Assembly (NCBI GenBank): GCA_903907925.1
Contig: CAIVQB010000092.1
Location: forward strand, 1 to 64,000
Direction: 5' to 3'
Length of the DNA: 64,000 bases
From: an uncultured Verrucomicrobiota bacterium
GTDB taxonomy: Bacteria > Verrucomicrobiota > Verrucomicrobiia > Limisphaerales > UBA9464
The position numbers were made by a program, and so were the translations under genes. The notes beneath the pieces are model-generated. The model saw only the letters and a program-made list of their open reading frames with translations. It was not told where the DNA came from and searched no databases. The first letter of the stretch is position 1; the number at the start of each line of letters is the position of its first letter. This document shows, one piece after another, positions 42,001 to 55,274 of this stretch.

Positions 42001-43575
42001 TCAACCGCGGGATTCATCGGTCGATACTGTCGCTTCGCCGTGATGCCGGGACTGGCGTGCGGGCAATCCCGATCGCGGTCGGACGGTACGCGCCGGCGCG
42101 GCAGAAACCGGGCGGGAGTCGGCACCGACGGAAGCGGCCGCCCACGGTGGAACATCGCGGCGTCCGGGCCGCTGGTAGTCGGCGAGCAGGGTGGTCGCGA
42201 TCCGGGCGGAGTCAGCGTTCGGACGGCTCTGGAGGAATTCGCAGAGCAGGGAATACTGGCGGGCCAACGCGATGCCGCTGGTTTTGGTGCCCTGCTGATG
42301 CAACCAGTCCGAGAACGCCAGAAAGCCTTCGAACGGAGATCCGGCATTCCACAGCAACGGCAGGGCGGTGGTGAAGTTGGCGCTGTTGCCGAAGAGGTCC
42401 CAGAAGCTCGCGAACCGTCGCAACCGGCCGAGAGTGGCGAAGTCGAGGAGTCGCGTTTGCACCACTTCGTAGGGCGGATAGGGGCTGTAGACCATGCCCC
42501 ATTCGACGTCATGACGCATGATCGGGGTGCCGCGGAGGCGCTTGAGGATGCCGACCTGGATCTCCTGCGGTCGCAGCGCCAGGAGTTGATCGAATCCAGC
42601 GGCGAAACTCTCCAGGGATTCGCCGGGCAGCCCGGCGATGAGGTCGGCGTGGAGATGCACCCCGCTGCCAGATCGGAGCCAGCGGAAATTGTCGGCGAGG
42701 CGTTCGTGATTCTGGCGTCGGCTGATTCGTTGTTCTACTTCGGGATTCAGCGTTTGAACACCGACCTCGAACTGGAGCGCTCCCGGTGGAAACTTGGCGA
42801 TTAGTTCCCGCAAGGCGACGGGCAACCGGTCGGGCACCATTTCGAAGTGCACAAAGAGTCCAGTCGTCCAGCGTTCGAGGAAGAAGTTGAGGATGGCGGT
42901 GCTGGTCGGGAGATGCAGATTGAACGTCCGATCCACGAATTTGAAATGGCGCGCGCCTCGATCCAGCAAGTCCTGGAGCGCACCGAGAAAGCGGTCGAGC
43001 GGAACCTGTCGGACCGGTATGTCGAGCGACGAGAGGCAGAATTCGCAGGTGAACGGGCATCCGCGCGAGGCTTCCACGTACAGCACGCGATGGGCGAGAT
43101 CCTCGGCGGTGTAGAGTGCGTACGGCAGCTCCAGCCGGGCGAGATCGGGCAGCGGGGAGGCGATGATTTTGGCGGGCGGTGTTTCTCCGGCGAGAAGCTG
43201 ACGGCACAGCGCGGCAAAGCTCTGATCCGCTTCACCGGTCAAGGTGTGATCGGCGAGGTGGACAATCGCCTGCTCCTCCGTCTCAAAGCTCACCTCGGGA
43301 CCGCCCAGCACGATGATGAGATCCGGTCGGGCCCGCTTGAGGATGCCGACCAATTCCGCCGTGAGGGTGACATTCCAAATGTAGACCCCCAGCCCGAGGA
43401 TGCGGGGTGACTGGGCGAGGATGCGTTCGGCGATGTCGACCGGCTTCTGATTGATGTCGAATTCGGCGATGGCCGCGCGTTCCCGCAACTCGCCCAGATT
43501 GGCGAGCAGGTAACGAAGTCCGAACGCGCTGTGAATGTAGCGCGCGTTCAGCGTGGCGAGCAGGATTTCCGGCAT
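42001..43575 (-). CDS. B12-binding/radical SAM protein (DUF4080-like)
   Basis: 524 residues. An N-terminal cobalamin-binding Rossmann domain (~1-130; LLATLNARYIHSAFGLRYLLANL, LGLGVYIWNVT, VLGGPEVS) is followed by a radical SAM core with EASRGCPFTCEFC (Cys 173, 177, 180) and LQFEVGVQTLNPEV. The C-terminal region (LDFATLGRLRRFASFWDLFGNSANFTTALPLLW) is typical of the DUF4080 group. Reaction unknown; such enzymes often do methylations or rearrangements. The last ~50 residues are low-complexity. Adjacent in tandem to the Hsp70 gene. Confidence 0.85.
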   Translation of the reverse strand: MPEILLATLNARYIHSAFGLRYLLANLGELRERAAIAEFDINQKPVDIAERILAQSPRILGLGVYIWNVTLTAELVGILKRARPDLIIVLGGPEVSFETEEQAIVHLADHTLTGEADQSFAALCRQLLAGETPPAKIIASPLPDLARLELPYALYTAEDLAHRVLYVEASRGCPFTCEFCLSSLDIPVRQVPLDRFLGALQDLLDRGARHFKFVDRTFNLHLPTSTAILNFFLERWTTGLFVHFEMVPDRLPVALRELIAKFPPGALQFEVGVQTLNPEVEQRISRRQNHERLADNFRWLRSGSGVHLHADLIAGLPGESLESFAAGFDQLLALRPQEIQVGILKRLRGTPIMRHDVEWGMVYSPYPPYEVVQTRLLDFATLGRLRRFASFWDLFGNSANFTTALPLLWNAGSPFEGFLAFSDWLHQQGTKTSGIALARQYSLLCEFLQSRPNADSARIATTLLADYQRPGRRDVPPWAAASVGADSRPVSAAPARTVRPRSGLPARQSRHHGEATVSTDESRG

Positions 43576-43785
43576 CGGACGTGGAGACTACCGGACCCTG
43601 CGTCGCCGCACCAGATGCACTCTTGAGCGGAGATTCACCCATCGGCCCCCCCGGTGGGCAAGGCTCCCGCCGAGCCGTAGTGGACGGATTCAATGGCGCA
43701 CCGCAGCATCCCTCGCGCTGCCACTTACTCGGCTCGGCAGGAGCACTCGCCCTACCGCCGCCGGAGTTCTACCCAATGTTTCCGG
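43576..43785. repeat. intergenic inverted repeat, 'GGCTCGGCxGGAGC' type
   Basis: GGGCAAGGCTCCCGCCGAGCC (43656-43676) returns in inverse orientation as GGCTCGGCAGGAGCACTCGCCC (43731-43752), with three or four differences and about 55 bp between. It lies between the 5' end of the radical SAM gene and the 3' end of the DHH gene. Probably a dispersed repeat unit; any promoter for the radical SAM gene must be within its first 100 bp. Confidence 0.6.
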
Positions 43786-44712
43786 TCAGAGGCGCAGGCC
43801 AGCGAAGGGGGTGTTGAAGCCCGAACCTGATTCCAGTCGGGGATTGAGGGCCTGTCGCAGATAGGCGACGGCGGTTTCGGGATCGGTCACGGACTTGGGA
43901 AGGGTCGTGCCCGCCGCGTTGGCGTGACCACCGCCTTGAAGCCGCGAGGCCACCGGCAACGCCTCTCCGTTCTGGCTGCGGAAGCTGACCACCACCGTCC
44001 GGTTGGCCTTGGGAAACAGGGTCACCAGCACCCTGTAGGGAGTCGCGTGTCGCGCGAGGAGTTGATGTACAATGAGGTTGGTGTTGCCGACGGTGGTGCG
44101 GACCAGTCCCACCTCGCTGCTGATTTCCTGGATGTTGTTGCGGCTCCAGTCGAATCCGATTGGATCCTCGACCCGCCGTTTGGTGGTCATCACCTCCAGC
44201 AGGGGATGATCGAGCAATTGTTCGATCTTCCCGTCGATCAGATCGTGGAGATGCCAGAAGCCGTAGGTCTTGACCAAATTGGCGTAGTCGCACGCGAGGT
44301 CGAAGTCGGGATCGCCACACACCCAGAGGTCGCCGACATTGGTGAGATGAACGAGGCGGGTGAGCTCCGGGGATTCCAAGCCCTGTTCCCGACAGAGATC
44401 GTAGACCAGCAGCGCGGCGGAGCGGGTGAGGTCATGGACCAGCTTGGTCTGTTTCGGCGCGGTCGTGGTCGCATGATGATCCACCACCAGCCAGCCCTCG
44501 CGATCCAGCCGGGATTCAAAGGTGAAATCCGTCACCCACGCCGATCGTTCCTGCATCGAGCGGTTCTTCCAGCCCTGATAATTCCACGCCTGAAGCGGTA
44601 CATCGACCGCGAACAAGGCTCGCGCGAGTCGTTGCAGGAGCACGCCGGCGACCAGTCCGTCGAGATCGCTTTCATGGGTCAGAACCACGTCCGGTTTGGG
44701 AAGAGACAGCAC
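43786..44712 (-). CDS. DHH/DHHA1 family phosphoesterase
   Basis: 308 residues with THESDLDGLVAGVLLQRL (metal-binding Asp residues), VTDFTFE, LVVDHHATTTAP (the DHH motif) and the DHHA1 signature GGGHANAAGTTLP. The NrnA-like class degrades nanoRNA or 3'-phosphoadenosine phosphate; others cleave cyclic dinucleotides. No sensory domain is attached, so a nanoRNase/pAp-phosphatase-like role is favoured but not shown. The start is GTG 44712. Confidence 0.85.
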   Translation of the reverse strand: MLSLPKPDVVLTHESDLDGLVAGVLLQRLARALFAVDVPLQAWNYQGWKNRSMQERSAWVTDFTFESRLDREGWLVVDHHATTTAPKQTKLVHDLTRSAALLVYDLCREQGLESPELTRLVHLTNVGDLWVCGDPDFDLACDYANLVKTYGFWHLHDLIDGKIEQLLDHPLLEVMTTKRRVEDPIGFDWSRNNIQEISSEVGLVRTTVGNTNLIVHQLLARHATPYRVLVTLFPKANRTVVVSFRSQNGEALPVASRLQGGGHANAAGTTLPKSVTDPETAVAYLRQALNPRLESGSGFNTPFAGLRL

Positions 44713-44837
44713 CCGGCAAAGTTAGAGCCTGCCGCTGAAGTGCGTGAAGTCCTTTTCCCTAAAAACCGGCGTTCAAGGTGCCGGCCCGCCGTCGCCGATC
44801 TTGCCCGGCGGGGCGGCTCTGATAGCTTGCGGGCATC

Positions 44838-45902
44838 ATGCATCTGCGTTCCCTTGTTGCCGCCTGGACCTGCCTCGGATGGCTGTCGCTGTCGGCCGCC
44901 GAACGGGTCATCGACTTCTCAAGTCTGAAGGAAGGCGATGTCCCAACAGGATTCCGTCCCCTGATTGCCGGTTCCGGAAAGCCGGGCGACTGGAAGGTGG
45001 TTCTGGATTCGGTTCCCTCCAAGTTGTCCCTCGGCGGAGCGGTCGGCACCGCGGATCGCTCCCAACGGATTCCCGTGCTCTCGCAGGTTTCCCGGGATCC
45101 GACCGATGAACGCTTCCCGATTTTCCTCTGGGACGGGGATGTTTTCGGGGATCTGACGATGAAGGTTCATTTCAAGATTGTGACCGGGGGTTCGGAGCAG
45201 ATTGCCGGCGTGGTATTCCGGGCGAAGGATGAACGGAATTGCTACGTTGCCCGCGCCAACGCCATTGATGGCAACGTCCGCTTCTACAAGTTCGTGAACG
45301 GTGAGCGCACCGCGCCGATCGGAAACTCGATGCCGGTCACCAAGGGCGAATGGCACGAGCTCTCGGTTTCCTGCCGGGGCACCCGGATTCAGATCCGCTT
45401 CGACGGCAAGGAGGCCATGCCGGAGATCACCGACAATTCCTTCCTGATCGGAAAGGTCGGGTTCATGACGAAATCGGATTCGGTGGCGTCGTTTTCCGAC
45501 GCGGTGATTCAGTTTCAACCCTTGGAATCCCTGGCCGACGCCCTGGTCCAGGATCTGATCCATCGCCAGCCCCGGATGATGAACCTCCGCATTTACGGGA
45601 AGACCACCGCCCGTCCGGAATTGCATGTTCTGGCCGCCCGTCTGGCGCCGGACGTCGGGCTGGTGGCGGAAGAAACCGAACAGAAGGTGTTTTCCGAAAA
45701 CCAGGGTTACTTCTCCAAGACCCAGTTCGAAAACCGGGTCACTCTCCCGCTGCATGACCGGAACGGAGAGACGGTGGGGGTGGTTAAATTCTTCCTGAAA
45801 CCCTTCGCCGGTCAGACGGAAGGAAATGCCATTGCCCGCGTGCTGCCTTTGGTGCGCGACCTCGAAGGACGCATCGGAAGCGCGGTCGAATTGGGGGACT
45901 GA
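44838..45902 (+). CDS. secreted LamG/DUF1080-like protein, hypothetical
   Basis: 354 residues with a signal peptide (LRSLVAAWTCLGWLSLSAA). Residues ~30-230 look like the concanavalin-type sandwich of DUF1080/3-keto-disaccharide hydrolase proteins: GDWKVVLDS, DLTMKVHFKIVTGGSEQIAGVVFRAKDERNCYVARANAIDGNVRFYKFVNGER, EWHELSVSCRGTRIQIRFDGKE. The last ~110 residues (MMNLRIYGKTTARPELHVLAARLAPDVGLVAEETEQ) are a separate domain I cannot name. Possibly carbohydrate-binding; no catalytic residues identified. Confidence 0.65.
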   Translation: MHLRSLVAAWTCLGWLSLSAAERVIDFSSLKEGDVPTGFRPLIAGSGKPGDWKVVLDSVPSKLSLGGAVGTADRSQRIPVLSQVSRDPTDERFPIFLWDGDVFGDLTMKVHFKIVTGGSEQIAGVVFRAKDERNCYVARANAIDGNVRFYKFVNGERTAPIGNSMPVTKGEWHELSVSCRGTRIQIRFDGKEAMPEITDNSFLIGKVGFMTKSDSVASFSDAVIQFQPLESLADALVQDLIHRQPRMMNLRIYGKTTARPELHVLAARLAPDVGLVAEETEQKVFSENQGYFSKTQFENRVTLPLHDRNGETVGVVKFFLKPFAGQTEGNAIARVLPLVRDLEGRIGSAVELGD

Positions 45903-46156
45903 TCCCATCGTTCCGATCGTCCCGCAAATCCGATGGTTTCCGTGAAGTTCAACTGGCGAAAATGCTCCATGGCAACAGGTAGGATCGGCAAGTTGTGATT
46001 CGTTAGGGACTTGTGGAGGCACCACTGCGGTCGCGAAATCGAGCGAAATCGACGCGGGCGGACGAAGTTGCCGGCGGGTCATCGGAATGACACGGTCATG
46101 TCACTGGTCGGAACCGCCGCGGATCTGGCAAGGTCTATGCTGATCGCAAGACCAAG

Positions 46157-46714
46157 ATGAAAGCCGCTGTTTTTCTCGAGAGGGACGGGATTCTAAACGC
46201 GTGCGGGATTCGCTCCGGGCACCCGGCGCCACCCCTGCGACTCGACCAGTTCCAGGTTCAACTTTCCGCCGCGCCCCAGTTGGCCCGACTGAAGGAGGCC
46301 GGGTTCATCATCATCGTCACCACCAACCAGCCCGCTGTGTCGCGTGGCGACCTGCCGCGACGCGAGCTGGACTTGATGCACGCCGTGTTGATGCGCCGGC
46401 TGCCAATCGATGAACTCCTTGTCTGTCCGTACGACGATCCCACTCATCCGTGTTTCAAGCCGCATCCGGGGATGTTCCTGGAAGCCGCCTTCAAATGGAG
46501 CCTGGATCTCGATCGTTCCTTCGTGATCTCGGACAAATGGCAGGATGCCAAGGCCGCCCAGATCGCCGGCTGCACCAGCGTGATGATCGACTCACCCTGG
46601 ATTGGCGGAGATCACCATGACTTCGTCGTCACGGATCTGGAACACGCGGTAAAGAAGATCCTTCAACTGCATTCCACCCTGTTTTCCCACGAATTGCCGG
46701 CGGTCGTGGCTTGA
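46157..46714 (+). CDS. HAD-IIIA (GmhB-like) family protein with altered nucleophile motif
   Basis: 185 residues laid out like GmhB/HisB phosphatases: FLERDGILN (motif I), IIIVTTNQPAVSRGDLPRREL (motif II), CFKPHPGMFLEAA (motif III) and VISDKWQDAKAAQIAG (motif IV). In the family motif I is FLDRDGxLN, and the first Asp is the covalent nucleophile. Here it is Glu (E8) while the acid-base Asp (D10) stays. The zinc loop (CPYDDPTHPCF) has also lost its full Cys/His set. It may be inactive or have another role. Not in a heptose-synthesis cluster. Confidence 0.75.
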   Translation: MKAAVFLERDGILNACGIRSGHPAPPLRLDQFQVQLSAAPQLARLKEAGFIIIVTTNQPAVSRGDLPRRELDLMHAVLMRRLPIDELLVCPYDDPTHPCFKPHPGMFLEAAFKWSLDLDRSFVISDKWQDAKAAQIAGCTSVMIDSPWIGGDHHDFVVTDLEHAVKKILQLHSTLFSHELPAVVA

Positions 46715-46727
46715 GCTTCCACCGGGT

Positions 46728-48089
46728 CTAGGCCTTCCAGGCGATCCGTCCGCCGACCACTGTCAACACCGGCCGGCCGCGCAGGTGCCATCCATGAAAG
46801 GGGTTGTTCCGTGACCGGCTGGCGGTGTCGTCGCGGTTGCAGATCCATTCCGCATCCGGATCGATCACCGTCACGTCCGCCACGCCGCCCACAGTCAGGG
46901 TTCCGCGGCCGTCCTGGAACCGGAGCAGTCGTGCCGGGTTGCAGGTGAGCCGGGCGATGACCCCGGACAACGGCAGCCGTCCGGTGTGATGCAGCGCCAT
47001 CAGGGAGAGGGCCAGTTCCACTTCCAGTCCGAGGATGCCGAACGCAGCGTCATCAAACTCGACGTCCTTCTCCGATTCCGTATGAGGCGCGTGATCGCTG
47101 GAGATGATGTCCAGCGTCCCGTCGGTCAACCCTTCCAGAATCGCCTCGCGATCCGCGGCTGAGCGAAGCGGCGGGTTCATCTTGAAATGGGTGTGGTAGG
47201 AGGGCCAGACGGGCGGCGTATGGCCGCCGAAGAAGCGTTTGACCTGCTCCCGGCCGTCCTCATTCCAGTACGTTTCAGAGCCCGCGATGGAGGCGTCGGT
47301 CAGAGTGAAATGGTGGGGACACCCCTCTCCCGAAATGGGAATGCCACGGGCGCGGGCGTCCCGCAGCATGCGGACGCTTCCGGCGCTGCTGAGGTGCTGA
47401 CAGTGGATGTGGGTCCCGGTGCTTTCCGCCAGCAGGATGTTGCGGGCCACGATCATTTCCTCGCCGGCAGAGGGCCAGCCGCGCAGCCCGAGCATCGTTG
47501 AAAAATAGCCCTCGTGCATGACGCCATCAGTGACGAGCCCGTAGTCCTGGCAATGGTCCATGATCGGCAGGCCGAACATCAGGGCGTACTCACAGGCGCG
47601 TCGCATCAATTCGTTGTTCTGGATGCAATGTCCGTCATCGGTGAGCGCCACCACGCCGGCCCGGGCCAGCGATCCGATCGGCGCCAATTCCTCACCGGCG
47701 ATGCCCTTGGTAATGGCGCCCGCGACCTCGATGCGCACCGTCGCGCGGGTCGCCCGTTCCTGGATCAGGGCCACCGTTCCGGCGTTGTCGATGGAGGGCG
47801 AAGTGTTCGGCATGCAGACGACGGTGGTGAATCCGCCACGGGCCGCGCACTGGGCCCCGGTGAGAATATCCTCCTTCTTGGTCTGTCCCGGTTCGCGGAG
47901 ATGAACGTGAAGATCAATCAGGCCGGGACACACCACGCGACCGGAAACGTCAATGTGTTCCGCACCCGGGGCCACAATTCCGGTTCCAATCGCGGCGATC
48001 CGGCCGTCCGAAAGGTGAAGGTCCGCCACCTGGTCGAATCCCGATGCCGGGTCAAGGATCCGGCCGCCGGTCAGAAGGAGATCACTCAT
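46728..48089 (-). CDS. pyrC: dihydroorotase
   Basis: Closes carbamoyl aspartate to dihydroorotate in pyrimidine synthesis. 453 residues, class I type. Metal and substrate motifs: LIDLHVHLREPGQTKKEDI, CMPNTSPSIDNAGTV, ISGEGCPHHFTLTD and ISSDHAPHTESEK. The C-terminal small beta-domain closes with RGRPVLTVVGGRIAWKA. No pyrB is adjacent. Its start is 191 bp from the divergently transcribed gltB; regulators of both could act in this gap. Confidence 0.94.
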   Translation of the reverse strand: MSDLLLTGGRILDPASGFDQVADLHLSDGRIAAIGTGIVAPGAEHIDVSGRVVCPGLIDLHVHLREPGQTKKEDILTGAQCAARGGFTTVVCMPNTSPSIDNAGTVALIQERATRATVRIEVAGAITKGIAGEELAPIGSLARAGVVALTDDGHCIQNNELMRRACEYALMFGLPIMDHCQDYGLVTDGVMHEGYFSTMLGLRGWPSAGEEMIVARNILLAESTGTHIHCQHLSSAGSVRMLRDARARGIPISGEGCPHHFTLTDASIAGSETYWNEDGREQVKRFFGGHTPPVWPSYHTHFKMNPPLRSAADREAILEGLTDGTLDIISSDHAPHTESEKDVEFDDAAFGILGLEVELALSLMALHHTGRLPLSGVIARLTCNPARLLRFQDGRGTLTVGGVADVTVIDPDAEWICNRDDTASRSRNNPFHGWHLRGRPVLTVVGGRIAWKA

Positions 48090-48280
48090 GCAGGGCGACC
48101 GTACCCGTCGACGGCAGGGGCCGGCAAGCCGGCCGCGCGGAATCGCCGATACAGGTTTTCCAGTGGTTCACCGCCTGTTCGATGCCACTGGAACAGATTC
48201 TCTTTGCGTCGCGGGGAAATGGGCCCCTAGCTTTTCCGGTTGTTCGCGCGCTCCGTGCCGGACGACGACCGGCAGAACCC

Positions 48281-52843
<4,563 letters not shown>

Positions 52844-52883
52844 GTCGAATCCTCTCCACCAACGCTTGAAACCCTTCGCCTCC

Positions 52884-53285
52884 ATGCAACTGGCCACCCA
52901 GCTCGCCCTGTTCCTCGACAACCGCCCCGGAACGCTGGCACGCGTGTGTGACGCTCTGGCCGAGGCCGGGGTGAACATCCACGCGTTCTCCACCAACGAC
53001 GCGGTCGACCACACCGTCATCCGTATGGTCGTGAGCGATCCGCGCAAAGCGATCGAAGTGTTCGAGCAACGCAACGCGCTGGTGGTGGAGAGTGAGGTCC
53101 TGATGGTTCCGGGCGATAATCGTCCCGGTTCACTAGCCGAGATCGCCCGGAAGCTGGGCGAAGCGGGCATCAACATCGACTACGCCTATTGCGCGACGTC
53201 GCCGGGCGCCCGGAACGGTCTGCTCATTCTGCGCGCCACCAATTGCAAAAAGGCGATGAAGGTGTTGAACCAGCCTGTCAAATGA
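52884..53285 (+). CDS. tandem ACT-domain protein
   Basis: 133 residues forming two ACT domains: LFLDNRPGTLARVCDALAEAGVNIHAFSTND and VPGDNRPGSLAEIARKLGEAGINIDYAYCATSPGARNGLLIL. ACT pairs bind amino acids and tune enzymes or act as free sensors. It follows gltB by 40 bp and may be co-transcribed, pointing to amino-acid sensing in nitrogen metabolism. I considered IlvN, but the sequence and length differ. Start at ATG 52884. The 3' end overlaps lolD convergently by 8 bp. Confidence 0.85.
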   Translation: MQLATQLALFLDNRPGTLARVCDALAEAGVNIHAFSTNDAVDHTVIRMVVSDPRKAIEVFEQRNALVVESEVLMVPGDNRPGSLAEIARKLGEAGINIDYAYCATSPGARNGLLILRATNCKKAMKVLNQPVK

Positions 53286-53952
53286 CCCGGCCGTCTTCCA
53301 ATTGAACGACACGCCCGGCGCGATCGGCCACCCGGGCATCGTGCGTCGCGATCACCAGCGTGGTGCCGCGTTCGGCTCGCAACGACAACAACAGCTCCAG
53401 TACTTCGGTCCCGGTCCGGGTGTCGAGATTACCGGTCGGCTCATCGGCCAGGATCAATTCCGGGTCGTTGATCAGGCAACGGGCCAGTGCCACCCGTTGC
53501 TGTTCGCCGCCGGACAACTCATACGGCCGGTGTTCCAACCGATCCCCCAGGCCCACGCGGGTCAGCAGTGATTTCGCCAGTTCACGGACCTCGTGGGCGG
53601 GCCGGCGCGCCATCCGGCCGGGCAGGGCGGTGTTCTCCACGGCATCCAGTTCGGGCAATAAATGATAGGCCTGAAAAATGAAGCCGATGCGGCGGTTGCG
53701 AAAGGTGGTGAGGCCGGATTGCGAGAGCGTCGACAGATCCGTCTCCGCTACACGGATCCGACCGGAATCGGGCCGGTCGAGTCCGCCGACCAGGTGCAGC
53801 AGGGTGCTTTTTCCAGCCCCGCTGGCGCCGCGCAGGGCGACGAATTCGCCGCGTTCAACGGTGAGGTCCACGCCCCGGAGCACTTCCAGCCGGCGTCGGC
53901 CGAGGGAGTAGGATTTGTGGACCGATTCGGCGGCGAACATCGGTTCATTCAT
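53278..53952 (-). CDS. lolD: lipoprotein-releasing ABC transporter ATP-binding protein
   Basis: 224 residues of the MacB/LolD class: LRGASGAGKSTLLHLVGGLDRPDSG (Walker A), FIFQAYHLLPELDAVENTALPGRM, YELSGGEQQRVALARCL, LILADEPTGNLDTRTG and VIATHDARVA. With the LolC/E permease just upstream in transcription (8-bp overlap) it should extract lipoproteins from the inner membrane and hand them to a carrier, which implies a Gram-negative cell envelope. Start at ATG 53952. Confidence 0.92.
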   Translation of the reverse strand: MNEPMFAAESVHKSYSLGRRRLEVLRGVDLTVERGEFVALRGASGAGKSTLLHLVGGLDRPDSGRIRVAETDLSTLSQSGLTTFRNRRIGFIFQAYHLLPELDAVENTALPGRMARRPAHEVRELAKSLLTRVGLGDRLEHRPYELSGGEQQRVALARCLINDPELILADEPTGNLDTRTGTEVLELLLSLRAERGTTLVIATHDARVADRAGRVVQLEDGRVI

Positions 53953-55240
53953 GGCGCAACGCCTCCACGGGTTGAAGCCAGGCCGCACGAATCGCCGGCA
54001 CCAGTCCGGCAATCAGGCAGCTCAGCAGAGACACGCTACAGATGATCACCACGTCCGAGGTCACGATCTGCGCCGGCAGTTCGCGGAATTGATAGATCGA
54101 CGGCGGAAACAGGTTGAACCCGGTCAGCCGGTTCATCAGTTGCAGGAATTCATTGCGATAGGCCAGGGCGACCCGGCCCAGCACGAACCCGCTGGCAACG
54201 CCCATCACGCCGACGATGAGACTTTGCGAGAGGAACAAAAACGCCACCGACATCGGACTCGCCCCCAGTGCTTTCAACATTCCGATCTCCCGAGTCTTCT
54301 GCACCACGAAGGTGATCAGTGCGCTCATGATGCCGAACGCGGCGACGATCACGATGAAGAAGAGGATGAAGAACATCACCGTCTTCTCGGTGGCCAGCGC
54401 GTTGAGAAAATCGCGGCTCTCCTGGAGCCAGGTGACGACGTTGAACGCCGGTCCGAGCCGGGTTTGCAGGTTGCGCTGCATCGCCTCCGTTCCAGCCATG
54501 TCGGGGTTCTTCAACATCACCTTGAGACCCTGCACGCCCTCCGATTGCCCGCCCAAATCCTGGGCATCGGCGAGTGAGGCGATGATCAAATTGGCGTTCA
54601 GATCGTTCAGCCCGAAATCCGCCAGGCCCCGCACCCGGTAGTCCTCGGCCAGCATCAACTCTTCCGGCTCGCGCTTGCCGGCTTTCCGCGCCTGGTCATG
54701 GGCCGATTTCAACCGGGAAAAGGCCGCCGGGGAATAGACCGCTATGCGATCTCCGACCCGGATGCCCCGGTTGTCGGCGAGGGCATAGCCGACGATTACC
54801 GACTTCGGGGTCAGGCGTCCGTCGCCTTCGACGATGCGGTTGGTGAAGGAGGCGGTCCGGTTTTCCAGCACCGGATCAATTCCGCGGATGATGGTGCCGA
54901 ATGTCGTCGGATTGCTGCCGGCCGATTCCGTCTCGATCAGCACCGGAACGTCGATGTACGGCGAAACGCCGCGCACCCGGGAGTCGGTGGAAATGCGTTG
55001 CATCAACGTCCTCCAGTCGGCGATCGGCCGGCCCCGTTGCTCGATGCGCAGATGGGCGCTGAATCCGATCAATTGATCGCGGAGCTGCCGGTCGAATCCG
55101 GTCATCACTGAAATGACGATGATCAGGACGGCGACCCCGAGCATCACCCCGGCGATGCAGATCAGGGTGATGATCGAGACGAACGTCCGTTTGGGCCGGA
55201 GGTACCGCAGGGCCAGGGCCAGTTCGAAGGGGAGAGGCAT
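53945..55240 (-). CDS. lipoprotein-releasing ABC transporter permease (LolC/LolE family)
   Basis: 431 residues with the family layout: a first helix (TFVSIITLICIAGVMLGVAVLIIVISVMTGFDRQLRDQLIG), a large periplasmic domain (~50-270) and three C-terminal helices (FFILFFIVIVAAFGIMSALITFVVQKTREIGMLKALGAS, then PVEALRHE at the end). Single LolF-type permeases serve for both LolC and LolE in many bacteria; only one copy is seen here. Forms a unit with lolD, and two genes of unknown role stand before it. Confidence 0.9.
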   Translation of the reverse strand: MPLPFELALALRYLRPKRTFVSIITLICIAGVMLGVAVLIIVISVMTGFDRQLRDQLIGFSAHLRIEQRGRPIADWRTLMQRISTDSRVRGVSPYIDVPVLIETESAGSNPTTFGTIIRGIDPVLENRTASFTNRIVEGDGRLTPKSVIVGYALADNRGIRVGDRIAVYSPAAFSRLKSAHDQARKAGKREPEELMLAEDYRVRGLADFGLNDLNANLIIASLADAQDLGGQSEGVQGLKVMLKNPDMAGTEAMQRNLQTRLGPAFNVVTWLQESRDFLNALATEKTVMFFILFFIVIVAAFGIMSALITFVVQKTREIGMLKALGASPMSVAFLFLSQSLIVGVMGVASGFVLGRVALAYRNEFLQLMNRLTGFNLFPPSIYQFRELPAQIVTSDVVIICSVSLLSCLIAGLVPAIRAAWLQPVEALRHE

Positions 55241-55274
55241 GTCGACGCGCGGACGCTACCGGCGGGCGGCACGA

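Noticed and set aside
40598-42043. 481-residue plus-strand ORF
   Set aside because: Antisense of the Hsp70 gene; low-complexity translation without recognisable motifs.
52884-53285. Tandem ACT protein as the missing IlvN
   Set aside because: IlvN has a different N-terminal ACT pattern and a longer C-terminal domain; this protein is two short ACT units and lies 46 kb from ilvB.
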